The notes beneath the pieces were generated by a model. The model did no database searches, was not told where the DNA came from, and was given only the letters and a program-made list of their open reading frames with translations. Both the position numbers and the translations under genes were made by a program. From Wurfbainia villosa (Eukaryota > Streptophyta > Magnoliopsida > Zingiberales > Zingiberaceae): a stretch of DNA of 64,000 nucleotides. The stretch lies in NCBI GenBank assembly GCA_025175895.1, contig JAKLTH010000297.1, forward strand, positions 930,001 through 994,000, given 5' to 3'. Shown piece by piece: positions 1 through 12,739 of this stretch (its first letter is position 1; each line of letters opens with the position of its first letter).

Positions 1-443
1 TGGTTTGTATGGCACTGACTACCCATCACTACAGATAGGATGCTCGATTGCTGCACCGAAACTCAATAGCATCAGATATTTCTGTCTGATCCGCACTATC
101 CTTCAACGAAGGGTTTTACCATTAGATTTGGCTGGTCATTGTTTTGAACTGTGTTTCAGTGGTGTTATTAGCTTCGCATATCTTGATTAGCATCCTTGCT
201 GCTTGTACCCAAGTTTACATATAATAAATTTTTTGTTCACTTGCGTGTTAACACAATTAAAATCTCCTTTGCTGCATAAAGTATGTGGTCATGGTAAGGT
301 TTTTTTTTCCTGATACAATGTCAATGATCTAGCTGAATGTTCCATCTTCCTATCAATTAGGGTTGATTTGATTTGAGTAGAATTTGTGATTCATAATCTT
401 TTCTTGGTTTTCCATCTTATTTGGAAATGCTTTTTCTTGATAG

Positions 444-754
444 GTTGTTGATTTAGCTGTTTCTCTTGCCAAAGTTGCGGATGTGGATAGAAATCTAGGA
501 AATGGAGATGTTGCAACAAATGGATTCAAGGAAGCAATAAGCTGTTTGGAATCATTAAAGCTGAGTTCAGATGAAGTTGGACTAGAACAAAAGGTAGCTA
601 ATTTAACCTCATTATTTCCCTTTGTTGTTTCGTAGCTTCGATTCAACTCATATGCACTATTGTCTATCTCTAAATGCAGCGTAATTCTGTGCTGGAATTC
701 CTGAACAAACAGCTTGCAGAAAAAGATCATCAGGCAATTGATGCTGCCGTTTGA
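444..754 (+). CDS. C-terminal two exons of a helical repeat protein, possibly NCA1-like (5' part outside or unresolved)
   Basis: Two coding exons are visible, 444-593 and 680-754. The first follows an AG acceptor at 442-443 and ends at a GT donor at 594; the second follows GCAG at 676-679. Joined in phase 0 they encode 75 residues and a TGA at 752-754. The peptide reads VVDLAVSLAKVADVDRN..., then GFKEAISCLESLKLSS..., then RNSVLEFLNKQLAEKD..., an alpha-helical pattern like the end of a TPR domain. From memory this resembles the C-terminus of plant NCA1 (NO CATALASE ACTIVITY 1), a RING/TPR chaperone that activates catalase; the family call is tentative. Positions 1-443 look like a T-rich intron. 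The exon structure is well supported, the name is not. Confidence 0.6.
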
Positions 755-3700
755 TGAGGTTTGCATGCAACAAGAAATCTACCATAATTACTACATCGAA
801 CAAGTATGTTTGCGCCACTTGCAAACTTCCTATGCTACTTGCTTATATGAGGTGTGTTAATGCAAAAAATCAGGTTGGCTGTCTACATGTACATTTATAT
901 GGTTTGCAGGCCTATGCTTTCAACGTGTTAGGATAGACAGTAACCAGAGGGCTAATAATGTATCTTACTTTTGACGGTAAATATACTGAGTCTAATGTAC
1001 TTTTGCCTTTAAAGTTTGTCCTTACTAAAGTGGTGGTTCCTCGATGTTTGTTGAAGAGAGATCGTTTAATATAGATCTGGTTTTCTATTGAAAACTGAAT
1101 GCAAAAAATAACATGAACTTGATTTTGCTAGATAGGAGGTTCATTTGTTCGTTTGTGGAAATTGATTAGTCATCTTTTTAACACAATTGTTTACATCCTA
1201 TTGCTTGCTCAGATAAGAGAATAGGTACGATGCAAGCTGTTTGTTCCTCTTCACTATTTACAATTACTTGGGATAAAAAAAAAACATACGGCGATGTTAG
1301 CCGCTGTTATCATTGTAGCTTTCTCTCGTCCTTTCTCTTCTATCACCCTCGCCCTAGTCTCCTCTTCATTTCTATCTAGCTTTTAGGGTTGATGAGGATG
1401 AAAAGGTTTTTTCAGCCTGCCTTCCCTTTTCATCTCTCTCTCTCTCTCTAAACTAAATAAACAAGCATTAGTAATCCTAAATAAAAACCTGAAATCAATG
1501 ATCATATCCAAAAAAAAATCAGGTTCACAGTGATTTGTAACTCAAAGTCATCTGAGCAATTAGGTAAATCCACTTGATTTGATTGATCAAATATGCCAAA
1601 TCAACTTATTTGAACAAATAATCACATCAAATTTAGTTAACCTAGCTAGTGGAATCAATAGCATTTGATCTTCTATGTCTGTTTAGGGAACTCAAGGCAA
1701 TTTGGATAATCCTAAAAGTTCGACGCGACTTAAATAACTGATGTGCTCGATCTGAGATCAAGTTGGTATAACCTGCGAGCTGACTAGGTAAGCTCCTTCC
1801 AATAGGTCATCTTAAATCGATGGACTGAATCGGTCAAGTTAACTTGATTCATTCTCCTAGGTCAACAAATCAAATTAATTTGATTAATCAAGTCAATTAG
1901 ATTTGCTTGACAGCAAGATCAATTAGAGGCTGGGTTAATTACTTATGTTGGACGGAAATTTTGCTTCCATTATCAATATCCACTTTCAGGAGATGCTTAG
2001 AGGGTTTGTCTTAATAAGTTGATCAGGCAAATTTTGCTTCCATTATTTATGCTTTTGAATTTGAGTAACTAGTCTTGTAAAAAAAAATCTTTGTTTCCTT
2101 GATATTTTCAATCTTCTTGAAAATAGATTTTTTTTAAAAAATATATTTACTGACCTTATACAGACAAAGTTTTCTTTTAAATGATTTTTTTTTCTCCCTG
2201 CTAATATTAAGTTGATAAATGATACTCAGCGTCAATATCCACTTTCAGGAGATGCTTAGAGGGTTAATTACTTATGTTGGAAGGAAATATCTCTTTCTAT
2301 GATTATTTTTTTTTCAATAGTAGAAAAGGAAAACATCTAATTATTAGCTGGTAGTTACGTATGCCTTCTGAAATTTATTAGTTTAGTGTTCTATATATTA
2401 CTTCAATTGCTTGTCCTTTTCTGCAAGAAGAATCTACAGTAGGGAAATTGACTTCAGACCCAACACCCAATTGGATATTTGGTGGCTTGCAATTTTATCT
2501 TTCAGCTTAATTGAAGGAATGTTTCCTGTATTTCTATCATTTGTTATCTTCCGATATATGATTGCGAGGTGATGTGCTCATCTGTAAAGAAATGGTTGGC
2601 CCATCAACCTTAGGATGGAAACTTTAATTATAAAATGGCAATCCAATTGCTAATCTTTTTTTTTTTTTTTCTAGTTTCATCCAACAATGATTTCTTAAAT
2701 CTTCACCTGAACCTGGGTTTTCTTGTTTTCTTTAATTTTATTAAACAAAGAAGGAAGAAAGCACTTATTAGCTGGTGCTACAAGTGGAAGCATCTGATGA
2801 TTGTCCATTGTTGAATGCGTGTGTATGTGTGGGAACTGACAAACAGACAGATTTAAGTCGAATGAAGATAAATCTAACAAAGGGAACAAGAAGAGTGTAG
2901 GATATATGGAAGACATTCAGTATTCTTTAGGCATCGCCGAACTACCATAATCATCACTGCAAACATAGGTGGTGGTAACGGAGGTGACTTTCATAGTCAT
3001 GAGATGGCGCATATTGCCACTCGTGTGAGGTAGATTTATGATTTTATTTTATTTTATAGTTACGAAGGATCATACATTGAAATAATTAATATGCTTTGAT
3101 CATCCTTTTACTGAACAATAATTATCCAATTAAAAGACAGAACTATTTTTTCTATCTTAGCCAAAGTTTCTATCATATCATTGTTTGCACCCTTCAGAGA
3201 TTGCAGCTCTCTCCACCAACCTCCACGAGCAACAATAAAGGAAGAGAAAGGAGCACAGGGAAACAATCATTTCGGGGCTTTAAAGTTAAGTTGTCACTAG
3301 AATCCAGCTGATGTCCACATGGGAGGCTGCTTTCGAGTTCCCCCTTCCTCGATTGAACTTTCGCATCTTTTCTTGTCAATCTGTTCTCTGGTGCCTGTGA
3401 GATGGCTCAATGGACACCCCTCTCAGGCAATCATGCACAAAAGTAAAATTGGTTTTTGCACATATTCTCTCTCGGATATCAGAATTTAAGAGTATGCTTT
3501 GGTTTTAATTTGCTGGTGGATTTGTCACACGCTTAACAGGACTTCTGCCGGATTTTGCTTCAGAACTTTGATGGATCTTCCTCGACCAATAGGATTAGTG
3601 TAGGAAACAACATAGAATATTAGATGAACCTCTGGCCATGGTTTGAGACTGACTAGAATAATATTGATTGCTCCAGTTAAGGTACTAGCTTGCAATATGA

Positions 3701-5820
3701 TTGCTCCAAGTACTGTAGCTGGGGGAAGGTGGTGTCCAAGACACTGACTGACATTCCCACATGGTGCTGAATCAGTGGTGCAGCAAAGTCTTGGGGGTAC
3801 ATATCCACTGCTGCTTGAGTAAATAATATGTGATATGATATAAGAAATGCACTCCAGAAAAGAATCCAGGGGAGGATGGAGCCAAGCCTCTCTTGCTGTC
3901 TTGCATTGCCCCAGGACTAGAAAAGGGAAGCTTTCTGAAGCAGCTTTTTTTTTTTTCTTTCCTTTTTTTTTTCCTGGGCAAAAACTAAAACAAAGCCTTT
4001 TATTTTCAGAAGGTCAGAACTCAAAACGAGTCTCGCTGAAAATGTTTTATCGTAAATATTTTCAAATTCAGCACAATTTATTATCAGTCTTTTTATATAA
4101 ATTAAATCGGTCACCCTAGATTCATCTAATAATTTTGAGTAAAAAATGTTTTGAGTTATGCATTTGGAAATATTAATTTTTTAAACAATAATTATAAAAA
4201 AACTAGTGAATAGATTTTAATAGTTTCCTAAAGTCAAATTTATCTATTTAAATTTAAAGTGCTAAAAGAAAATTATCACGTAGTCAATTCTGTCCTAATT
4301 TATACATCTTTTTATTTAAAAAGATAATTCACATGTAAACTTATAAATTTGAATCGATCACTATTTTTTTTTTAAAGAATCTTATATCTTACGATATTTT
4401 TAAATATATATTTTTCAATAAAACATATTTTTGGTATTTTTTTTAAAATTGACTGATGTAATAGTTTTAAAAAACTTTAATAGTGTACTGTGTCACTTTA
4501 CTTTTTATTATTTTCTAAATTTTATAATTGCACTTAAATAAATTTACTGTATGAGTTTTTTTAAAATACACACATAAATCGGTTGGATAATCAATCTGGT
4601 GTTTTGGGATAAATGGACAGGGATACAAAAAGCATATGATATAGGGATGGATTTAATGGTCTCCATGGGGATAGATAAGTAAGGCAGTTATCATAGAATG
4701 AATAGTCGATTCCGAGAAATCGAAAATCTCTTGACTTCATATGACCCTCTCTCGCTTCCAGTATCGAGGATCGTCCTCATGATTTACCTCCTCTCGCCAC
4801 GCTTTCGAGTGATGAAATTTATAGTTGGACAGATTTCCAACTTTTACAGAAAGGATGGATTTAATTTAATATGTAATAAATGATTAGTACCGATGATTTC
4901 TAAAGAGTATTCTTTGAAAGTTATAAAAAAATTTTGAGGTATTTATTTTTTCATGGTATTAATTATTCGTTAGATAAAAATATTCTTCATGATTAATTAT
5001 TCGTTAGATAAAAATATTCTTTATGATTTAATTTTTTTATTTAATTGTAAAATTGATGTTGAAAAATATCTGAAATAAACGCATCATTTTCTGATTATAG
5101 AATGAATTTAATAAAAAATAGAATGAGTGATATTTTGATAATAAAATAAAATAAATCATAAAAGTTTAAAAATTATATCCTTTGATTTTTGTTTTTCTTC
5201 GTATCTCAATAATGCTAGCCAGTAAAACAGTGATGTTGCAGCTAAAGGAGAAGACAACGTGGAGGTAGAGGAACCGATCATGGTACGGACTTAGTGGTCT
5301 GCAGTCTGTGCGCTGGCTAAGGCATTACAAGTCAACCAAGATAACTCCCACATCTTGAGATCATGTGTGGCGTCCCTAATTATTATTTTTTAAAAAAATT
5401 AAATATTTTTTTTTATTTTTTAAAATTAAAATAATATTTATTCTTATTTTAATATTATTATAACATCTACTCATTCTAAGTGACTTTTATTAATTGATTT
5501 GATCTGCTCGATCAGTTTAATTAATCCTTATCACATGATAATTTCAATATGATTAGCTTGACAGGTCAACCATAGCACTCGTGAGCATTTTTATTATTCA
5601 TCATTTAATCCTCTAAAATTCAAAAATTATGCTATATATTAGTACTTATAATATCCACACATCTCCACAATGGTCAATGATATGATATTGTTCATTTTGA
5701 GCCTAAGCTCTCACGATTTTATTTTTGGATTTTACTTAAAAGGTCTTATACCAATGAAGATATTTTTCATCTTATAAGTATATAATTTTTTTCATGTTTT
5801 ATCAATGTGAGATTTTGATT
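755..5820. other. 3' flank and AT-rich intergenic spacer
   Basis: No coding region can be supported here. The first few hundred bases after the stop at 754 are probably 3' UTR. The rest is AT-rich, with homopolymer runs, a short TC run at 1432-1450 and a local shuffled repeat (listed separately). Open frames at 2695-2916, 3096-3311 and 3847-4119 have low-complexity or lysine/phenylalanine-rich translations without a recognisable domain. Confidence 0.5.
1932..2289. repeat. Two-module local repeat in swapped order
   Basis: Module A (34 bp, starting TCAATATCCACTTTCAGG) occurs at 1973-2006 and 2232-2265. Module B (28 bp, GGGTTAATTACTTATGTTGG...) occurs at 1932-1959 and 2262-2289. The first pair has the order B then A, the second A then B, so the copies are circularly permuted. 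This suggests remains of a former tandem duplication. Confidence 0.7.
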
Positions 5821-5842
5821 GTATTCCTCATACTCCCAACAC

Positions 5843-6213
5843 TATAATACGCATCCGATCGGATAGTGGATAATGAAGACGCTCACAGATGAGTTGATAG
5901 CATAACATTTCTATATATATAAAGGATTAGCTATAGTGTGCACCCGATTGGACGGTGAATAATAGAAGTGCTCATGGATGAGTTGTGTAACATAACATTT
6001 TTCTCTCTATATATATAAATGTTATGCTACACAACTCATCCGTGAGCACCTCTATTATCCACTATCCAATCTCCTAGGGTTCAAGAATCATTATTCATTG
6101 TCTAATTTTTTAGGGTTCAATGATTAAGTTATAGTGTGCACCTAATCGGATGGTAGATAATAAAGATATTCATGGATGAATTGTATATGATAACATTCTT
6201 CTATATATATACA
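5843..6213. repeat. Foldback / MITE-like repeat cluster
   Basis: A unit of about 80 bp (GTGCACCCGATTGGACGG..., ending CATAACATTT) is present in direct orientation around 5843-5922, 5934-6000 and 6131-6213, and inverted at 6017-6070. The arms 5947-6000 and 6017-6070 are near-perfect reverse complements around an AT-rich loop, so the DNA or RNA could form a stem of about 54 bp. This is typical of foldback MITEs. No target duplication could be settled. Confidence 0.75.
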
Positions 6214-6239
6214 GAAGAATGCAGTGAGAAGTTATGAGA

Positions 6240-6480
6240 TCGATGCGGCAAGGGATGGACTGTGGGGCATCGATGCTCGAGGATGTGGGCGATGGCTGGA
6301 TTGCGAGGTGTCGATGCTCAAGGGCGAGGGCGAGGGTCGGACCGCGGAGGCGTTGATCCTCGAGGCCTAGGGCGAGGGGTTTGCGACAGCGAGGACAGTG
6401 TGTGGCGGTTGTGGATCGCGGTGGCACGGGTGATGATGTCACAGTGATGGGAGACGAGGATCATGGCGGAGTAGAAAACC
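6240..6480. other. GC-rich island next to the foldback cluster
   Basis: An abrupt GC-rich stretch with many GATCGATG, GGGCGAGGG and TCGAGG words sits in AT-rich DNA just after the foldback cluster. Frames are open on both strands (for example 6170-6442 minus) only because of base composition. No protein domain is recognisable. Confidence 0.45.
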
Positions 6481-9480
6481 TAGCACTGGAAAGGAAATTG
6501 TGAGGGAAATCGAAATTGAAAAACGAAGGAAAAAATACTAACGAGGCAAGACATGGCGTGACCGAGACGAGGTGACACTGTACGTCCGAATCTATATGTT
6601 TAACTAGTCATAATCATTCTTTACTTAATTTAAACAATCAATCTCTAATTCTGATAGATATTGAGATAAAATATCAGAACTTTATGAGATTTGATCGATG
6701 ACAATAAAAATACTTGTTTCAGAAAATTTCCACCAAACAGATCATTAATTAAATTTATGTAACCCTCGGAGCTTTTGAATCTTATCTACACAGCCGCATT
6801 AATTTCTTCAGCAATTACTTCTTCTTAAATGGCTTATCCCATGTTCCCATGTTTCATGCAACGGCAAGCGGCAAGACTTGCGGAAAGGGAACCTCTTCCC
6901 TTTATATATGTCTTTTAGAAACATGATTCAAATTCAACGCTTCTTCATTGCTGAAATTCTTCTCTCTTTTTTTTCGCTTGTTTATTTATCCACTTGTTGT
7001 TGTTTTTTTTTATTTCGATGTCTTCATTAACTTATTTTTACATTTTGACATGCTTTTTGAATCAAAATATAATTAAATGTTAAAATAATAACAATTATGT
7101 GTAAATTTTCAATAAAATATCACAAATGATTATAAGATATATTACGAATACTAAATGTGTTTGAATCTAAATTTAATATAAAAAATGCGACTGATTATGT
7201 GTTTTAAATAAAAGGATTTTTTTTAAAAAAAAATAGCGACATGGGACCCATTTTGTTATCTGTAATAATTATATATCATATCATAACACTCAATTATATT
7301 TTGGTAAAAAAAAACAAAGATAATTATATGCAAATTGCTAACAGAGAATCATAAGTGGTCATAACATATATCAAAAACATCAATTGTACCTCTAATATCA
7401 CTTATTCAATAATGGGAAACAATACTTATAAAAAATTTGACTAAGATTTAGGAGGAATAAGAGTTTTAGGTGGTGCTTGTGTTGATAGGGATTAGGGAGG
7501 TGATCATGGCAATAGAGAAGATATAGAGACAAAGAGGGAGTAAAAGACCTCTCATGGATTGTGATGTTTAAAATGGTAGATGGTAATCACATTGTCACAG
7601 TTTGTTTTTTTTTTAATTTTAGATATTATTCTTTGAAATTGAGTCTTTATTTTTTGAAATTTCAAATATGAATCTTTGATACATTTTCAAAATTAATCGG
7701 ATTGCACATTCGATTAAAAAAAAAAAGTAAAAAAAATGAAACAGTGCAAACAAAAGACGAGCAATGCTAGGACAGAGCGCGACGGTATAGGCAAGAGACA
7801 AACAATGAAAGCAAGCACAAAGATAAAATGGGCAAGACCGAAAGGGCACAGGTTACCACGCTCCATAGTGCAATTGAGGGTCGAGCTGTTGAGGCGGATG
7901 AGGTAAGGATAGATCTAAAGGTGTTAATTGATGGGTCACACTGCTCATGGTTTGGTCCACATCGAACTCGATGCGACATTAGTCGTGTCGAGCATGGTTT
8001 GACTATATACATATTAGGTCGGTCGAGCCAAGTATATTCCACGTTCAAGTCGTGCTTGGCCTGACACAAGGTTAGGTGAAGCTTGATCCACAAAGTCTAA
8101 CTTAGATTGAATTTTGACCTTGGCTAGGATCGGCTCGACCTTATTGAAATAGAGTCGTGCATAAATCAGATGTGACCATAGACTATGCAATTCATGCATA
8201 TGCCATGCTCTACCATAATACAATTTATTAACACCTCTAGTTGATTCAGAGTTTACGAAGAAGACAGTCCCTCGAGACGGTCTATTGATTAGAATAATGC
8301 ATATGCTATTATAAATGGACGGAAATTGATTCTCAGTATAAGATCTAAAAATCTTATTCGGATTCAAAAGTTCTCTGTTATTTTGATCAATGGATAAAAA
8401 AGCATAATCATTCATGATTTATTTTTTTTTATCTTCATCGAAGAATCGACTATGAAGAATATTAAGAACGAATATAATTATTTTTTTTACTGTAGACAAA
8501 ATATACGTAGAAGACAAAAATACCTTACCATTCTTTTTTATTTTTTGCATTTCTTTTATTTTTTTTTCTTTCTCTGCAGATGAAAGAGAGCAATCACAGA
8601 CTCCTCTCGATTCTCAACCTCTCCAAACCCAGAGTTGTCTTTGTCTGCCACAGCCACTTTTGGCTCACACACATTAAAATATAAACTTCCTCGATTTACT
8701 ATAATATAACTCGGCAGTATTTTCCCAAGAACCACGAGTCAAACGGTGTACGACATCACCTCCGGGGAACAATCCATTGTCAGCACTTGATATAGCATGC
8801 GTCCGTCGGAAAATGCTAAAAAATGGTGATGGTGCCTTCACTTCCAGCGAATTGGTTAGCAATTGGATCATGATCTTGCTTATCCATGCTCCCTTCATCC
8901 TCCTCATTTCATGTCTCATCTCTTGGAGCCAAAAAAATGGTAAGAAATGGAAATGCCATGGTTAGGTAAATAAATTAACGAGACTGTGACTGAGCGTGCA
9001 TCTTCATTTAATTCCAGCAGAGCCGAAGGAAGAGGAAGAGTCCAAACCAGCCTACTGTGCCGCAAAACACGTGGCCTCAGTGCGATTCTACTGTGCAGTG
9101 ATCAAACGCCGAGCACGACAATAATGGAGTCGGGAAAAAAAAGGCTGCTGCCTCAACTCTGCATGCCATGCAATGGCTGCTGCTGCAGCTTCCTCTGAAC
9201 CGAAGACAAGCCAATACTTCGCCAAGCCCGATATACCCGGACCATTTCGATTTGAACCTCTCTCCTGTCTCCACAATCATCTTTAAAAATTTTGAATCGC
9301 CATTTTGTTTTTTCATCTCCCACGCAGTCTCCGGTGTCGAGATCATGGAACTAATATCATATTTATTAAGGCGCGGCGTCAGCTCCCGTAGCAGAATAGT
9401 AATTGTGGGAGTCTACGATATATATTAAAACTCCAGTAAAAAGTGGGCAAGAGCGACGGAAAAGAACCACGAGTAAGGAA
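6481..9480. other. AT-rich spacer upstream of the CCCH gene
   Basis: No gene can be supported. The minus-strand open stretch ending near 8415 has a translation without low complexity and is discussed as a finding. The DNA from about 9,440 to 10,070 is probably promoter and leader of the following gene. Confidence 0.45.
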
Positions 9481-9555
9481 GGAGAGATGGAGTGGAGGGG
9501 TCGCCTGACCATTCCAATACCATTTGGATTTGTCTCGGGGAAAAGGAATTAGGGT

Positions 9556-9564
<9 letters not shown>

Positions 9565-9590
<26 letters not shown>
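9565..9590. repeat. (GA)n microsatellite in the probable 5' leader of the CCCH gene
   Basis: A pure 26-bp AG run lies about 480 bp before the start codon. GA/CT tracts are common in plant core promoters and leaders. Whether this one is transcribed cannot be told from sequence. Confidence 0.9.
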
Positions 9591-9591
<1 letters not shown>

Positions 9592-10070
9592 CCTGTTTGA
9601 GATCTAAGATCTACCCTTTCTCTGTGATCCAGGTGCAGAGCGGAAGCGTAGAGGGGGAACAGCTAAAGCTATGGAAGCAGCAGACGGTAGCGTTGCCACC
9701 GAAGAAGGCTCTGGTTCGATTTAGAAGGACGAAGAAAAGTTTCTTGGGTTTCTTTGGAAATGAGGTCGCTCGAGAACTTCTGAGGGAGAGAGGGAAGAGG
9801 GGGAGGAGGAGGAGGAGAGGAAAAAGGAAGCTTTTTTATTGGCGAAGAGCGAGTCTTTCGGTACGAGCTTCTGCTTTTTTTTTTTTTTTTGTTTTTCCGC
9901 TTTGTGCTTTACTTCTTTCCGATGTCTTTTAATGGCAGCAGCGGCTAATAGAGTTAGCACCAGCCTTTAATGCTCTGTCGCCTCGCCATCTGTAGTTGTT
10001 CCTGGAAGCGTTGCTATAACAGGGGAAGTGGAGCGAGGAAGCTGCCGCTTGCATCTATTTGCTTCGAGCA

Positions 10071-12739
10071 ATGGACGCCTACGAGGCGACGAGAGTAGTG
10101 CTGTCGAGGATCCAAAGCCTGGACCCGGAGAACGCCCACAGGATCATGGGGCTGCTGTTGCTGCAGGAGCACGGCGAGCAGGAGATGATTCGCTTGGCCT
10201 TCGCCCCGGAGACGCTGCTGCAGTCCGTGGTCTTGAAAACTCTAAAGGAACTGGGTCTCGCACCTCCCTCGATCGCTGTAACCCCTTCCGGCGACGCCTC
10301 ACCGTTGCTCCTCCGCCAGAACTCCGCCTCGCGCCTGCTTGCCGCCTCCTCGCCATCCTCGTGGGCTCCGCCCCCCATGTTTTCTCGCTCCAACAGCGGC
10401 ATGAGCGGCAATGGTTTGAGTCCGTCATTGAATGAGCACCAGAGCTCTGACGAGCTTGTTAGCCCTAATAATCTCGGCATCTCGCCCTTCTATGGCGGCG
10501 CTGACCTCATTGATGATTTCCACCTTCCGGACCGGTTGTCTTTCATCGGCGACAACGGCACGACTCCCAATTCCAACCATGCCCTTTCCGTCGCTGCGAA
10601 CGCCAGCGGGAGCAGCGATGCGTTCAACCTGGACATCGAGTGCCGGAGCCCTAGCGGAAACGGTGACGGCGCGATGCTCCCCAACAGGATGGGCTGGGGG
10701 ATCAACGGCTACCACCACTGCAGAAGCAGCTCCGCCGCGGACCTTTGCCTCGGGGACCCGGCCGCTGGGTACGGCTGGAAGCCGTGCCTCTACTTCGCGA
10801 GAGGCTATTGCAAGAATGGAAGCGCATGCCGGTTTCTCCACGGGCTCCCGGAAGATGGCGTGGCGGCTAAAATGGACGCTGCAGGGGAGCAGCAATTCGA
10901 GGAACTTCTGCAAAGGTCGAAAAGCCAGAGGATAGGCGATGTCTCGCAGCTTCTGGCGTCCGCCTTCCCCTTCTCACCTACTGGTTCGGTGCCGCCGTCG
11001 CCTTCGTCTTCCTCGAGCAAATGCCTCAACTTCTGGCTTCACCACCAGCAAAATGAAAGCCAAAGGTACCTCTTTTCCCGCAGCTCTCCCCCGCTTGCTC
11101 TCTCTCTTTCACACACACACACAGAATCAAGAATCTGTAATTACTACAGGGTGGCGACTGCGGCAGCTGCAGCATTGATGTTGGCTGGAGACGATTCCCA
11201 TAAGTTCATAGGTAGATCAAGAATGGAAAGAAACGATTTGATGACAAATCCTTGCTCAAGGCAGATCTACTTGACCTTCCCAGCTGACAGCACATTCAGT
11301 GAAGAGGATGTCTCCAATTACTTCAGGTTGGTTGGTGATCTTGCACCAATAAAAACTTGTTACTCTCCACGAGCCCGGCCTCACTTCCTTGTGCACAAAA
11401 ACTCAAATCTTTGATCATTTACTCGTGTTTTTAGCATTTACGGGCCAGTGCAAGACGTGAGAATCCCATTCCAGCAGAAGAGAATGTTCGGCTTCGTGAC
11501 CTTCGTCTACCCAGAAACTGTGAAGTTGATCCTAGCCAAGGGGAATCCTCACTTTGTCTGTGATTCCCGGGTTCTCGTTAAGCCTTACAAGGAGAAGGGA
11601 AAGGTCCCTGAAAAATTCAGGCATGCCCTCCTTAACATTGTTAAGAGTCCCTTTTCTTCCTTGCAATTGGTTTATAATATTGTTCTTGATTTGCCTCGTT
11701 GATCTTATCTTTACTCAGGAAGCAGCAGCAGCAGCAGGCTGAAACCTTAGACCTTCAACAGCTTGGTTAATTCTTGCAACCAGTCTATCTTTCTTCAGTT
11801 CCTTTGCTTTGCTTTACAGTTGCTCTAATGCTATGTAAATGTTGCAGCGGGAGCACGGATGATGTTCAATAATGGCAGTTTCAATCAGGAACTGCTACTA
11901 AGAAGAAAGCTAGAAGAGCAGCAACAAGCAGCAGAACGGCAGCGAGCAATTGAGCTGCAAACTATGCGATTTACGGGGCTCCGACTCAACCTAAACAACA
12001 TAAGCTTCTCATCTGCTCCAGCATCCATCAATTCTCCATCTCTTTTGGCCACACAACCAATTGGTAGTGTGGATAGCAGCAATAATGGTACCAACTTCTG
12101 CAGCAGCAGTAGCCAGGCAGACTCACTGAATGAGGGTGTGTTCACCTCTAATTGGCGTAGTTGCTTTTCCAACCAAACGTAGAGTTTTTAAGCTAAGATG
12201 ACCCTTGTTTTTTTTTTATGCAGAGAAGAAGAGCCTCAGTGTTGCTGAAATAGAAGAGAAATCAAATGGCTATGATAAGAATGCAGCTGCTGGTGAATCC
12301 AACCCCAAGTCAGGCAGCGATTTGCAAGAAAGGTTACTCTCTCTTTTATCCTCGAGCAACAAAGAATAGCTGCTGTAACTTGTTCTCATGTTTCGCAGCA
12401 GCCCTGATCATAACTTGCCCGATAGCCCATTTGCCTCCCCGACCAAATCACTCTTCATGCTTGATTCACTCTCTAACAATGAAGATGGTACTTCTGTGGT
12501 GAATACAAACAACGATCCAGACCATCTAATAGCCTCCGCATTGCTGCCAATCACTTCTTTGCCTGACAAACCCTCTCTAAGTTCATGCCTCCTCCACATG
12601 CCAAGGTAAAACCACTAGTAACCTAAGTTCAAAATAAGTCTCTGAGCTTGCAAACTTCCAAGTCTACGCAAAATGTTGCTACAATACAATTGGTGCTGTC
12701 ATCAGGTTGTCGTCTGGCCACGGAGCTATTGGAATGTGA
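10071..12739 (+). CDS. CCCH zinc finger plus RRM RNA-binding protein (AtC3H46/C3H53-like), 8 exons
   Basis: Exons: 10071-11065, 11150-11326, 11435-11620, 11719-11765, 11848-12135, 12224-12332, 12399-12605, 12706-12739. They sum to 2,043 nt, giving 680 residues and a TGA stop. The start is the ATG at 10071 (MDAYEATRVVLSRIQ), the conserved N-terminus of this plant family; an upstream in-frame TTG is not used. The CCCH finger has C239, C247, C253 and H257 (C-X7-C-X5-C-X3-H). An RRM runs from about residue 370 to 445, with RNP-like segments IYLTF and KRMFGFVTF. It is followed by polyQ and a charged LRRKLEEQQQAAERQRAIEL helix. Members are inferred to bind RNA in post-transcriptional regulation. 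Intron 3 uses a GC donor at 11621; the other introns are GT-AG. The last exon encodes only the conserved-looking tail LSSGHGAIGM. Confidence 0.93.

Noticed and set aside
9492..9932. Plus-strand frame of 146 codons before the CCCH gene
   Set aside because: It runs through a GA microsatellite and ends in a poly-Phe tract; it is most likely leader DNA.
10079..10935. Several open frames overlapping the CCCH gene on both strands
   Set aside because: They are shadows of the GC-rich first exon; only the frame starting at 10071 joins the conserved downstream exons.
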